Shown here one piece after another: positions 54,816-64,000 of a stretch of 64,000 nt of DNA (its first letter is position 1; every line of letters starts with the position of its first letter). Origin of the DNA: Mycobacterium sp. PS03-16. Its GTDB lineage: Bacteria > Actinomycetota > Actinomycetes > Mycobacteriales > Mycobacteriaceae. The position numbers were made by a program, and so were the translations under genes. Under the pieces are notes generated by a model. That model had not been told where the DNA came from. It searched no databases and saw only the letters and a list, made by a program, of their open reading frames with translations. The stretch lies in NCBI RefSeq assembly GCF_004570325.1, contig NZ_SPQO01000001.1, positions 62,001 to 126,000 of the forward strand, written 5' to 3'.

Positions 54816-55508
54816 GTGAGCCGCGCGACGTTGGAGAAGAACCCGCACGAGGTCGCGTCCATGTTCGACGCGGTGGCGCGCCGCTACGACATCACCAACA
54901 CCGTGCTCTCGCTCGGCCAGGACCGGTTCTGGCGCCGCGAGACCCGCGCGGCGCTGCGTATCGGGCCCGGGGACACCGTCCTCGACCTGGCGGCCGGGAC
55001 CGCGGTGTCGACGGTCGAGCTGGGCGCCTCGGGCGCGTACTGCGTCGCCGCGGACTTCTCGGTGGGCATGCTGGCGGCCGGGCGCGGGCGCGATGTGCCG
55101 AAGGTCGGCGCCGACGCCACGCGGCTGCCGTTCGCCGACGAATCGTTCGACGCGGTGACGATCAGCTTCGGGTTGCGCAACGTCGTCGACCATGCGGCCG
55201 GTCTGCGCGAGATGGCGCGGGTGACCCGGCCGGGTGGGCGGCTGGTGGTCTGCGAGTTCTCCACGCCGACCAACCGGGCGTTCGCGACGCTGTACAAGGA
55301 GTACCTGATGCAGGCGCTGCCGCGGATGGCCCGCGCCGTGGCGTCCAATCCCGATGCCTATGTCTATCTCGCCGAATCGATCCGGGCGTGGCCCGATCAG
55401 GCCGCGCTGGCGCAGCGGATCGCCGACGCGGGGTGGTCGCAGGTGCGGTGGCGCAACCTGTCCGGCGGCATCGTCGCGCTGCACGCTGCGGTCAAACCGG
55501 CCGGCTAA
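54816..55508 (+). CDS. menG: Demethylmenaquinone methyltransferase
   Basis: 230 aa, GTG start. SAM motif I is [40 protein letters not shown] and [15 protein letters not shown] are UbiE/MenG signatures. It methylates demethylmenaquinone to menaquinone; the M. tuberculosis Rv0558 gene is also labelled ubiE or menH. Its stop overlaps that of the convergent YceI gene by 4 bases. Confidence 0.95.
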   Translation: MSRATLEKNPHEVASMFDAVARRYDITNTVLSLGQDRFWRRETRAALRIGPGDTVLDLAAGTAVSTVELGASGAYCVAADFSVGMLAAGRGRDVPKVGADATRLPFADESFDAVTISFGLRNVVDHAAGLREMARVTRPGGRLVVCEFSTPTNRAFATLYKEYLMQALPRMARAVASNPDAYVYLAESIRAWPDQAALAQRIADAGWSQVRWRNLSGGIVALHAAVKPAG

Positions 55509-56044
55509 TCCTTGGCGCGTGTCGCGGAGAACGTGACGGTGACGGGGTCGGCCACCCTCATCGACCCCATGAGCATCGAATAGGGTTTGACGCCGAAGTC
55601 GCTCTGCCGCACGGTGCTCCGTGTCGACATGTGCCACGTGTCACCGCGCTCGTCGACCTGCACGTCGACGCTGTGCTCGCGGCGACGGCCGTGGATGTGC
55701 AGTTCCCCGGTCAGCCGGTACCCTCGATCGGACGGTGTCACCGTAGAGGATTCGAACGACACCGTCGGGAACTGCTGCGCCGACAGGGATTTCCGGGCGT
55801 TGGAGCGGGCGAGCGCCCGTTCCGGCCCGGACAGCGGGGTGACGCCGCCCTCACCGGATTCGACCGACGGGGACCCGATGTCGGCGACCAGCGTGACGGC
55901 CCCCGGGTGCTCGCCCGCCCATTCCACCGAGGCGCTCCACGACGCGACCAGGATGGTGAGCCGGTGCCCCATGCGAGCCGCCGGGCCGGCGACGTCGGTG
56001 AGGATGTGCAGGTCACCGTCGGCGGCGTCGAGCGTCCAGGTCAT
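55505..56044 (-). CDS. YceI-family polyisoprenoid/lipid-binding protein
   Basis: 179 aa from the ATG at 56044; no signal peptide. The lipocalin-like strands [41 protein letters not shown] and [28 protein letters not shown] match YceI. Family members bind long isoprenoid chains, which fits a neighbourhood making menaquinone side chains. Confidence 0.88.
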   Translation of the reverse strand: MTWTLDAADGDLHILTDVAGPAARMGHRLTILVASWSASVEWAGEHPGAVTLVADIGSPSVESGEGGVTPLSGPERALARSNARKSLSAQQFPTVSFESSTVTPSDRGYRLTGELHIHGRRREHSVDVQVDERGDTWHMSTRSTVRQSDFGVKPYSMLMGSMRVADPVTVTFSATRAKD

Positions 56045-56067
56045 GCCGCCGACGCTACCGCCCGGGC

Positions 56068-56223
56068 TCACTCGCAGTATTCGCACCGCTCGGAGGCGGC
56101 AGGCAGGGCGAGGAAGCACGTGGGGCAGAGGGTGACCCGCCGCTCCTCGGGAGTGCGCGTCTTGCGCGGCGCGTGGTCGTCCGGCGGCGGGGGAGCCGCC
56201 GGCTTGTGCGGAGCAACACCCAT
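56068..56223 (-). CDS. Small zinc-ribbon protein
   Basis: 51 aa. A Pro-rich N-terminus is followed by RRVTLCPTCFLALPAASERC and EYCE; the two CxxC pairs form a zinc ribbon. It lies 23 bases upstream of yceI in the same direction and is probably co-transcribed. Function unknown. Confidence 0.7.
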   Translation of the reverse strand: MGVAPHKPAAPPPPDDHAPRKTRTPEERRVTLCPTCFLALPAASERCEYCE

Positions 56224-56350
56224 GCGCCGACGGTAGAACGCCGAGCTGAACGGCAGGCAACCGTGACCGGACGTGTTGTCGACGACTGCGGAACACCCGT
56301 GGTGCGCGTTATGCTCCGCAGCGTTGAGCTCAGGCGACGGGAGCGTGGCG

Positions 56351-56629
56351 GTGCAGACGTTCTGGCGGTACGTCCGGTTCCAGGCGATGATGCTGGTCTT
56401 CGGCTGCGTCGGCCCGATCTTCCTGACTCTTTACTTTGCGACACAACCGGATCCGGCGATGAAGTGGGCGTACTGGTTCGGGTTGTTCATCACCGCCGGT
56501 GATGTGCTGATCGCACTGTGGCTGACCAGTACGAGCTCGGGTGACGACGACAAGACGCCCATGGACATCCGGATCGGCCTGGCGCTGGCCGAGCGCAACC
56601 GGCGCCGCCTCGGACTCGACGACGAGTGA
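56351..56629 (+). CDS. Small two-helix membrane protein
   Basis: 92 aa from the GTG at 56351 with CGGGAG 7 bases upstream. Hydrophobic segments AMMLVFGCVGPIFLTLYF and AYWFGLFITAGDVLIALWL are followed by a polar tail ending MDIRIGLALAERNRRRLGLDD. Family not recognised with certainty. Confidence 0.7.
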   Translation: MQTFWRYVRFQAMMLVFGCVGPIFLTLYFATQPDPAMKWAYWFGLFITAGDVLIALWLTSTSSGDDDKTPMDIRIGLALAERNRRRLGLDDE

Positions 56630-56664
56630 CGATTGACCGGGCCGCCGGCGGGTAGCCGTGCCCC

Positions 56665-56856
56665 ATGAGCGACGAACGTATGAGCCAGGAAGAGGCCGCC
56701 CAGAAGCTGGGCGCGAAGGAAGCCACGCAGGTCCCGGTCGACGAGGTCGGCGACCGCATCAGCGACGACCATCAGCCGCCGGGCCGCCGCGCGCTGTCCG
56801 AGCCGATCGACGAGGCCAGCCCCGGCGCAGGCGGCGAACCCCACCGCGAGGCGTGA
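56665..56856 (+). CDS. Small acidic hypothetical protein
   Basis: 63 aa, hydrophilic and probably disordered (EEAAQKLGAKEATQVPVDEVGDRISDDHQPP). It ends exactly where the convergent menJ stop begins. Coding is supported only by frame openness, start context and bias. Confidence 0.5.
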   Translation: MSDERMSQEEAAQKLGAKEATQVPVDEVGDRISDDHQPPGRRALSEPIDEASPGAGGEPHREA

Positions 56857-58113
56857 TCAGCTGAACGGTTTGCGGGCGTCCAATCCGCTCGAGGCCAGCC
56901 CGCCGGCCCGCCACACCCGAGCGATCCAGTCGTCGTCCTCCTCGGTGACCAGGTTGCCCATCACCCGCACCGCGATGCGCATCAGCGTGGTCGACCGCAT
57001 CGCCACCGGCCCGGTCAGCGGCAGGAACCGCGGCAGCGTCAGCAGCAGCGCGAGCCGGCGCGCCACGGAGAAGCCACGCGCGTAGTGCTCCTGCAGGACC
57101 GCAGGCCACGCGCGGGTCAGGTCGACGGCGTCGAGCAGGTCGACGGCCAGCCGCCCGGTCTCCAGCCCGTAGTCGATGCCCTCGCCGTTGAGCGGGTTCA
57201 CGCATGCCGCGGCGTCGCCGATCAGCATCCAGTTCGGCCCGGCGACACCGGAGACGGCGCCGCCCATCGGCAGCAGCGCGGACAGCGGGGCGCGCGGTTC
57301 GCCGTCGAAGCCCCACTCCTCCCGGCGCAGCGAGGTGTAGTACGACATCAGCGGCCGCAGCGCCGCGTCGGCCGGCCGTTTGTCGGTGGCCAGCGCGCCG
57401 ACGCCGATGTTCACCTCGCCGTTGCCGAGCGGGAAGATCCAGCCGTACCCGGGCAGCACGGTGCCCTCTCGCGAGCGCAGCTCCAGGTGTGAGGTGATCC
57501 AGGGTTCGTTGCTGCGCGGGCTGGCGAGATAGCCGCGCACGGCGACGCCGTACACCGTCTGCTGGTGCCATTGCCTGCCGAGTGTCCGGCCCAGCGTCGA
57601 CCGCGCGCCGTCGGCGACGATCAGCGTCCCGACACCGATCCGCTCGCCGGAGTCCAGTGTGATCGACTCCACCCGCCCCGACGAGCCATGCTGCACCGCA
57701 ACCGCTTTCGCGCCGAGCAGCATCTTGGCGCCGTCGTCGGCGGCCACGGAGCGGATCCGGTCGTCGAGCTCGGTGCGCGGCACCGCGCTGCCGGTCGCCG
57801 GGAACGACGGCCCGGGCCACGCCACCTCGACGTCGGCGCCGAAACCCGCCATCCGCAGCCCGCGGTGGCGGATGCGGGTGTCCAGCCACGGTCCCAGTCC
57901 GAGGCGTTCGAGCTCGGCGACCGCGCGCGGGGTGAGCCCGTCGCCGCACGCCTTGTCGCGGGGGAACTGCGCGGAGTCGATGACCAGCACATCGCGGCCC
58001 GCGCGGGCCGCCCACGCCGCCGCCGCCGAACCCGCAGGTCCGGCGCCGACCACGACCACATCCGCATTCGTGTTTCCGCGGGTCGCTTCGCTCCTGCCCG
58101 CCGCCATGTCCAT
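56857..58113 (-). CDS. menJ: Menaquinone beta-isoprene reductase
   Basis: 418 aa from the ATG at 58113. The FAD motif VVVGAGPAGSAAAAWAARAGRDVLVID and FPRDKACGDGLTPRAVAEL mark the geranylgeranyl-reductase family; MLIGDAAACVNPLNGEGIDYGLETG is the second FAD motif. M. tuberculosis Rv0561c (MenJ) partly saturates MK-9 to MK-9(II-H2). It is divergent from the prenyl diphosphate synthase gene with 21 bases between starts. Confidence 0.94.
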   Translation of the reverse strand: MDMAAGRSEATRGNTNADVVVVGAGPAGSAAAAWAARAGRDVLVIDSAQFPRDKACGDGLTPRAVAELERLGLGPWLDTRIRHRGLRMAGFGADVEVAWPGPSFPATGSAVPRTELDDRIRSVAADDGAKMLLGAKAVAVQHGSSGRVESITLDSGERIGVGTLIVADGARSTLGRTLGRQWHQQTVYGVAVRGYLASPRSNEPWITSHLELRSREGTVLPGYGWIFPLGNGEVNIGVGALATDKRPADAALRPLMSYYTSLRREEWGFDGEPRAPLSALLPMGGAVSGVAGPNWMLIGDAAACVNPLNGEGIDYGLETGRLAVDLLDAVDLTRAWPAVLQEHYARGFSVARRLALLLTLPRFLPLTGPVAMRSTTLMRIAVRVMGNLVTEEDDDWIARVWRAGGLASSGLDARKPFS

Positions 58114-58134
58114 GGTTCCCAGTATGTTGGCACT

Positions 58135-60100
<1,966 letters not shown>

Positions 60101-60131
60101 GCGATCTCGGTGCACGACCCCTTCCGCCCCC

Positions 60132-60196
60132 GCGTCGAGTTCTGCACCACGGTCGTGACCGCGGCCGATCAGCGACCCTGAGGTGGAACTCGACGC
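60132..60196. repeat. Intergenic palindrome downstream of htpX
   Basis: GCGTCGAGTTC (60132-60142) and GAACTCGACGC (60186-60196) are perfect inverted arms, extended inward imperfectly. Just before it, 60111-60128 contains GCGATCTCGGTGCACGACC, a degenerate copy of the GCGATTTCGGTGTAG unit seen at 29913 and 46199. It probably acts as an htpX terminator or is a dispersed repeat. Confidence 0.55.
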
Positions 60197-60264
60197 ACAG
60201 CCGCGAAACGAAGCAGCCGCCGGCGGCGATGATCATGACGAGCCGTCGATCGAAGGGTGAGGTC

Positions 60265-60858
60265 ATGGTCAACCAGCCAGCCGGTGCGGGCCGCCGCGGA
60301 GCCACATATGGTGTGGGCGTGTTCAGCAGAATCCTGGCCGGCGCGGCCGCGGCCCTCGGCGCGGCGGCCATGGCGCTGCCCGCCGTCGCAGCGGCCCAGC
60401 CCCCGGCGCCCCCGCCACCGCCGCCCGCCCCCAATGTCAACGCGTGGCCGCCGGTCAGCCCCGCGGAGTACACCGCGATGAACGGCACCTGGTACGCATT
60501 CGGCGCGCCCGGCGGGCTGACGTGTGTGATCCAGCGCGGCGGCGCCTACGGCTGCAGCGGCCCGATTCCGGCCGCGCCGCAGGGCGCCAACCTGGTCAGC
60601 GGCGGGATCGGCGGCGTCCCGACGTTCGCCAACGCCGCGGCGCCGTTCTCCAACGTCGTGGAGACGGTCAAACCGCTCGAGCCGAACACCCGGCTGAGCT
60701 TCCAGACCGTCAGCTGCGGCACCGACGGCACGATGACGACGTGCGTGGACGCGCACAACGGCGCCGGCTTCGTGATCAGCCCGGCCGGGAGCTTCGTGCT
60801 GCAGCCCAGCAACCCGCTGCTGTTGCCGCGCGAGGGCCGCAACCCCTACTTCAACTGA
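60265..60858 (+). CDS. Secreted Pro-rich protein
   Basis: 197 aa from the ATG at 60265 (GGGTGAGG upstream); a GTG at 60319 would give a more standard signal peptide. Hydrophobic ILAGAAAALGAAAMALPAVAAAQ with an Ala-x-Ala site is followed by a poly-Pro stretch (PPAPPPPPPAPNVN) and a beta-rich domain with four cysteines (LTCVI, YGCSG, VSCGT, TTCVD), probably two disulfides. Exported or cell-surface protein of unknown role. Confidence 0.8.
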   Translation: MVNQPAGAGRRGATYGVGVFSRILAGAAAALGAAAMALPAVAAAQPPAPPPPPPAPNVNAWPPVSPAEYTAMNGTWYAFGAPGGLTCVIQRGGAYGCSGPIPAAPQGANLVSGGIGGVPTFANAAAPFSNVVETVKPLEPNTRLSFQTVSCGTDGTMTTCVDAHNGAGFVISPAGSFVLQPSNPLLLPREGRNPYFN

Positions 60859-60882
60859 TCCGGGTCAGCCGGCAAGGAGAGC

Positions 60883-62127
60883 GTGGCGACACACGGGGGC
60901 GGTGCGCACACGTCCGATGAGCTGACCGCGGCCGCGGCCGGCTTCGGGATCACGTCGCTGTACCAGCCGATCGTGTCGCTGCCCGACGGGCGGCTCGTGG
61001 GCTTCGAGGCGCTCGCCCGGTGGCCCGGCCTCGACGATCCGGATCCGGGGACGGTGTTCAGTCACGCCGCCGCGACGGGTCGGCTCGACGGGCTGGACCG
61101 CGCGTGCATCCATGCCGCGATCGGCGGCGCGCTGGCCGGCGATCTGTCCCGTGGCAGTCTGCTGCTGGTCAACGCCGAACCGGCCACGTCATATCGTGAC
61201 TGGGCCGACGACGACGTCATGGCTCGCGGCCGCGAGGAACTTGCGGTGATGTTCGAGATCACCGAGCGCAGCCTGCTGGAACACCCGCAGACCGTGCTGC
61301 GCAAGGTGGCGGCACTGCGGGAGGACGGCTTCGGGGTGGCGCTCGACGACGTCGGCGTCCATCCCGATTCGCTCGCCCTGCTCGACGTCATCAGCCCGGA
61401 CGTGATCAAGCTCGACATCGACATCATCCAGTCGCAGCCCCGCTACGACCATGCCCGCACCCTGTCGGCGGTGCTCGCGCATCACGAGCGGACGGGCGCG
61501 GTCATCCTGGCCGAGGGCATCGAGACCGACGACCATCTCGAGCAGGCGCTGGCGATGGGCGCGACGCTCGGGCAGGGGTTCCGGTTCGGGCGCGCCGGGG
61601 CGCTGGCCGGGGCCCGCCCCAGCGCGTGGACGCCGCCGGAGCGCAGGGCCGGCCTGGCGCCGTTGACGGGGTCGCCGTTCGATCTGGTGGCGCAGCGGAT
61701 GCCGACGCGCACCGCGCGCAAGCAGACGCTGATGGCGTTCACCCGGCACCTCGAGAGCCAGGCGATGCACCTCACCGACCCGCCGATGGTGCTGGCCGCG
61801 GTGCAGCGGTCGACCTACTTCACCGGCCGCACCGCGGACACGTACCGCCGGCTCGCGGAGCACTGCCCGCTGGTGGCGGTGTTCGGGGAGAACCTGCCCG
61901 CCGATCTCGGCGCGAACATCCGTGGCGTGCAACTGGATTCGGCGGATCCGCTGTGCGCGGAGTGGACGGTGCTGGTGCTCGGCCCGCATCACGCCGCCGG
62001 GCTGCTGGCCCGCGAACTGCCGGACGGCGAGGTGCGGGATGCGGCGCGCCGGTTCGAGTTCGCGATCACCTACGACCGGTCGGTCGTGACCGTCGGGGTG
62101 CGCAATCTGCTCGACCGGATGCGCTGA
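60883..62127 (+). CDS. EAL-domain protein with C-terminal DICT sensor domain
   Basis: 414 aa, GTG start with AAGGAGA. The EAL domain (1-240) keeps EAL (42-44), VNAEP, FEITERS, LDDVG, VIKLDID, LAEGIE and QGFRFG, so the metal ligands of a c-di-GMP phosphodiesterase appear present. The C-terminal DICT part has YFTGRTADTYRRLAEHCPLVAVFGENLP and is often attached to light- or ligand-sensing proteins. It could hydrolyse c-di-GMP, or be a regulatory receptor. Confidence 0.88.
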   Translation: MATHGGGAHTSDELTAAAAGFGITSLYQPIVSLPDGRLVGFEALARWPGLDDPDPGTVFSHAAATGRLDGLDRACIHAAIGGALAGDLSRGSLLLVNAEPATSYRDWADDDVMARGREELAVMFEITERSLLEHPQTVLRKVAALREDGFGVALDDVGVHPDSLALLDVISPDVIKLDIDIIQSQPRYDHARTLSAVLAHHERTGAVILAEGIETDDHLEQALAMGATLGQGFRFGRAGALAGARPSAWTPPERRAGLAPLTGSPFDLVAQRMPTRTARKQTLMAFTRHLESQAMHLTDPPMVLAAVQRSTYFTGRTADTYRRLAEHCPLVAVFGENLPADLGANIRGVQLDSADPLCAEWTVLVLGPHHAAGLLARELPDGEVRDAARRFEFAITYDRSVVTVGVRNLLDRMR

Positions 62128-62129
62128 GC

Positions 62130-63155
62130 CTAGAAGCCCTGGCCGTGCACCTCGTGGCCGGGCTTCTCGGCGACCAGCCCGTGGTAGGCCTGTTCGACGG
62201 TCGACCCGTGGTTGATCACGCCGTCGACCTCACGGGCGATCGGCATGTTGAGCCCGTGCTCCTCGGCGAACTCCATGATGACGCTGGACGCCTTGACGCC
62301 CTCGGCCACCTGGTTCATCGCCGCGATGATCTCGTCGATCGGCTTGCCCGCGCCGAGCTGTTCGCCGACGTGACGGTTGCGGCTGCGCTGGCTGGTGCAG
62401 GTGACGATCAGATCGCCCATACCGGCCAGGCCGGCGAACGTGTCGCGCTGCCCGCCCATCGCCTCGCCGAGTTTGGACATCTCGCGCACCGCGCGGGCGA
62501 TCACCATGGCGCGGGTGTTCTCGCCGATGCCCAGCGAGTAGCCCATGCCGACCGCGATGGCGTAGACGTTCTTCAGCGCGCCGGCCATCTCGACGCCGAT
62601 GACGTCGTCAGTGGTGTAGGTGCGGAAGCGCTTGGTGCGGAACAGCTCCGCGAGCCGCGCGGCGAGGTGCGGGTCGGGCATGGCCAGCACCGCGGCCGCG
62701 GCGTACCCGTCGGCGACCTCACGGGCGATGTTCGGTCCGGCGAGGATGCCGGCGGGGTGGCCGGGCAGCACCTCGTCGACGATCTGGCTCATCCGCATGT
62801 TGGTGCCCTGCTCGAGGCCCTTGACCAGCGACACCACCGGAACCCACGGCCGCAGCTCGCCGGCCAGCTGTTCGAGCACGCCGCGGAACCCGTGCGACGG
62901 CACCCCCATCACCACGACGTCGGCGCAGTTGGCGGCCTCGGCGAAGTCGGTGGTGGCCCGCAGCGTCTCGCTGAGCGAGCAGTCCTCACCGAGGTAGCGC
63001 GAGTTGCGGTGGTTGGCGTTGATGTCCTTGGCGGTGTCCTCCGAGCGCACCCACTGAATCGTCGGGGCGCGGCGGGAGCAGATCGAGGCCACGGTGGTGC
63101 CCCAGGACCCGCCCCCGAGGACGACGACGTTGGGTTCGCGTTGCGCAGGTGCCAT
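62130..63155 (-). CDS. gpsA: Glycerol-3-phosphate dehydrogenase [NAD(P)+]
   Basis: 341 aa. NAD motif VVVLGGGSWGTTVAS, MGVPSHGFR, LVKGLEQGT, AGPNIAREVADG, catalytic Lys in GALKNVYAIAVGMG, and AGLAGMGDLIVTCTS. It makes sn-glycerol-3-phosphate for phospholipids. It corresponds to Rv0564c (gpdA1); convergent with the EAL gene. Confidence 0.96.
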   Translation of the reverse strand: MAPAQREPNVVVLGGGSWGTTVASICSRRAPTIQWVRSEDTAKDINANHRNSRYLGEDCSLSETLRATTDFAEAANCADVVVMGVPSHGFRGVLEQLAGELRPWVPVVSLVKGLEQGTNMRMSQIVDEVLPGHPAGILAGPNIAREVADGYAAAAVLAMPDPHLAARLAELFRTKRFRTYTTDDVIGVEMAGALKNVYAIAVGMGYSLGIGENTRAMVIARAVREMSKLGEAMGGQRDTFAGLAGMGDLIVTCTSQRSRNRHVGEQLGAGKPIDEIIAAMNQVAEGVKASSVIMEFAEEHGLNMPIAREVDGVINHGSTVEQAYHGLVAEKPGHEVHGQGF

Positions 63156-63227
63156 GGCGATCAGCGTAGGGCGGGCGGCGCGCCGTCGAGGGCGGTTTTG
63201 AGACGGCGTGCCGCCGCCCCGCCGGCC

Positions 63228-63719
63228 TCAGCGGTAGTTGACGAACTGCAGGGCCACGTCGAGGTCGGCTTGTTTGAGCAGCGCGATGACGGTCTGCAGG
63301 TCGTCGCGCTTCTTGCTGCTGACCCGGATCTCGTCGCCCTGGATCTGCGCCTTGACGCCCTTGGGGCCCTCGTCGCGGATGACCTTGGTGATCTTCTTGG
63401 CCTCTTCGCTGGTGATGCCCTGCTTGAGGCTGCCGCTGACCTTGTAGGTCTTGCCGCTGGGCTGCGGGTCGCCGGCGTCGAAGGCCTTCATCGAGATGTC
63501 GCGGCGCACGAGCTTCTCCTTGAAGACGTCGACGGCCGCCTTCACCCGCTCCTCGGTGGAGCTGACGATCTCGATGGCCTCCTCGCCCTTCCAGGCGATG
63601 GTGGTGTCGGTGCCGCGGAAATCGAACCGGGTGCTCAACTCCTTGGCCGCCTGGTTCAACGCGTTGTCGACCTCCTGACGATCGACCTTGCTCACGACGT
63701 CGAAGCTGGAATCCGCCAT
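63228..63719 (-). CDS. YajQ-family nucleotide-binding protein
   Basis: 163 aa from the ATG at 63719 with GGAGGGAG upstream. [36 protein letters not shown] is the diagnostic N-terminus; two ferredoxin-like repeats follow. Homologues bind c-di-GMP or RNA. It corresponds to Rv0566c. Confidence 0.95.
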   Translation of the reverse strand: MADSSFDVVSKVDRQEVDNALNQAAKELSTRFDFRGTDTTIAWKGEEAIEIVSSTEERVKAAVDVFKEKLVRRDISMKAFDAGDPQPSGKTYKVSGSLKQGITSEEAKKITKVIRDEGPKGVKAQIQGDEIRVSSKKRDDLQTVIALLKQADLDVALQFVNYR

Positions 63720-63820
63720 GGACGCGCTCCCTCCTGCTCTGTTCGGGCGTTTTCGTCTTCGGCCCATCCTCGTTGTACCCTGCTAGTCGCACCAAATCCG
63801 ACAGGACGGTGCGAACACCC

Positions 63821-63903
63821 GGCAGGTTGCCCGAGCGGCCAATGGGAGCGGACTGTAAATCCGTCGGCTTACGCCTACAGTGGTTCGAATCCACTACCTG
63901 CCA
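63821..63903 (+). tRNA. tRNA-Tyr (anticodon GUA)
   Basis: The acceptor GGCAGGT pairs with ACCTGCC and discriminator A is at 63903. The anticodon loop is CTGTAAA, TTCGAAT is the T loop, and the variable arm is long, as in class II tRNA-Tyr. The CCA is not encoded. It is 101 bases upstream of yajQ on the other strand. Confidence 0.96.
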
Positions 63904-63908
63904 CGCTG

Positions 63909-63936
63909 GTCAGGCCCCCTTTCGAGGGGGCCTGAC
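63909..63936 (+). terminator. Terminator after tRNA-Tyr
   Basis: Perfect 12-bp stem GTCAGGCCCCCT (63909-63920) / AGGGGGCCTGAC (63925-63936) with a TTCG tetraloop, followed by a short T-rich stretch (GCGTTTGTC). No gene is visible in the remaining bases to 64000. Confidence 0.88.
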
Positions 63937-64000
63937 GCGTTTGTCGGAGTCAGCGGTGGCGATAGGGAATCACCCGATACAACGACGGCGCGCGATCAAT

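Noticed and set aside
63821..63903. tRNA-Tyr as an integration target of the element
   Set aside because: The element's ends are both in the DUF222/HNH gene 47 kb away; no att-like duplication of the tRNA 3' end was seen.
61626..63935. Long plus-strand frame across gpsA and yajQ
   Set aside because: It is antisense to gpsA and yajQ and runs through the tRNA-Tyr gene.

Overview
The window looks like chromosome from a fast-growing, high-GC actinobacterium of the Mycobacterium/Mycolicibacterium group. Protein sequences are mycobacterial throughout (MenJ, MgtA, DDN-type F420 enzymes, DUF3349, DUF222/HNH). Gene order from about 18.4 kb to the right end follows the M. tuberculosis Rv0542c-Rv0566c neighbourhood (menE, DUF3349, pitA, VOC, SDR, menB, fadD8, amidohydrolase, menC, bpoC-like, menD, Rv0556-like, mgtA, menG/ubiE, menJ, heptaprenyl diphosphate synthase, htpX, gpsA, YajQ). 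A tRNA-Tyr and a strong hairpin terminator close the window.

Region 1 (about 261-16601) is an integrated 16.34-kb mobile element. It has split a chromosomal DUF222/HNH gene exactly at the codons of its last His-His pair: the 3' piece lies at 1-263 and the 5' piece at 16593-17922. Joining the two sides at the shared GTG/CAC triplet restores an open frame reading CRTHHLLKTF. The element encodes a large serine integrase, a MerR/HTH_17 excisionase-like protein, a primase-polymerase/DUF3987 replication protein followed by two opposed triplets of 9-bp iterons around an AT-richer core (a PICI-like origin), an HNH nuclease, large terminase, portal, U35 prohead protease, HK97 major capsid and several head-tail joining proteins. 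I see no tape measure, tail tube, tail fibre, holin, lysin or CI-type repressor. The best reading is a capsid-encoding, tail-less phage satellite, related in logic to phiRv1/phiRv2 and to capsid-forming PICIs. Its attR end carries AT-richer cargo genes of unknown role, which are candidate interference or fitness genes.

Region 2 (18-30 kb): menE, two DUF3349 paralogues flanking the phosphate transporter pitA, a VOC protein, a DrrA/B-type ABC exporter, an SDR with a four-helix membrane protein, a NarL-type two-component system, and a TetR gene next to an MpaB/DUF2236 oxygenase.

Region 3 (30-43 kb): menB, an F420-dependent nitroreductase-like protein, a HAD hydrolase, an ECF42-type sigma factor with a DGPF/YCII partner, fadD8 behind a KstR-like operator, DUF3253, an amidohydrolase, a second acyl-CoA ligase, a K+-channel-like protein, menC, a luciferase-like monooxygenase, and a second MpaB/DUF2236-TetR pair with a 31-bp palindromic operator.

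Region 4 (44-64 kb): a GlxA/AraC regulator with a PfpI-family partner, DDN proteins, an alpha/beta hydrolase, menD, a DUF3592 protein, a zinc alcohol dehydrogenase, mgtA, menG/ubiE, YceI, menJ, heptaprenyl diphosphate synthase, htpX, an EAL-DICT protein, gpsA, yajQ and tRNA-Tyr. Together menE/B/C/D/G/J and the prenyl synthase supply most steps from isochorismate to the partly reduced menaquinone of mycobacteria. No intergenic stretch longer than about 300 bases was found. No CRISPR, rRNA or classical insertion sequence was seen.
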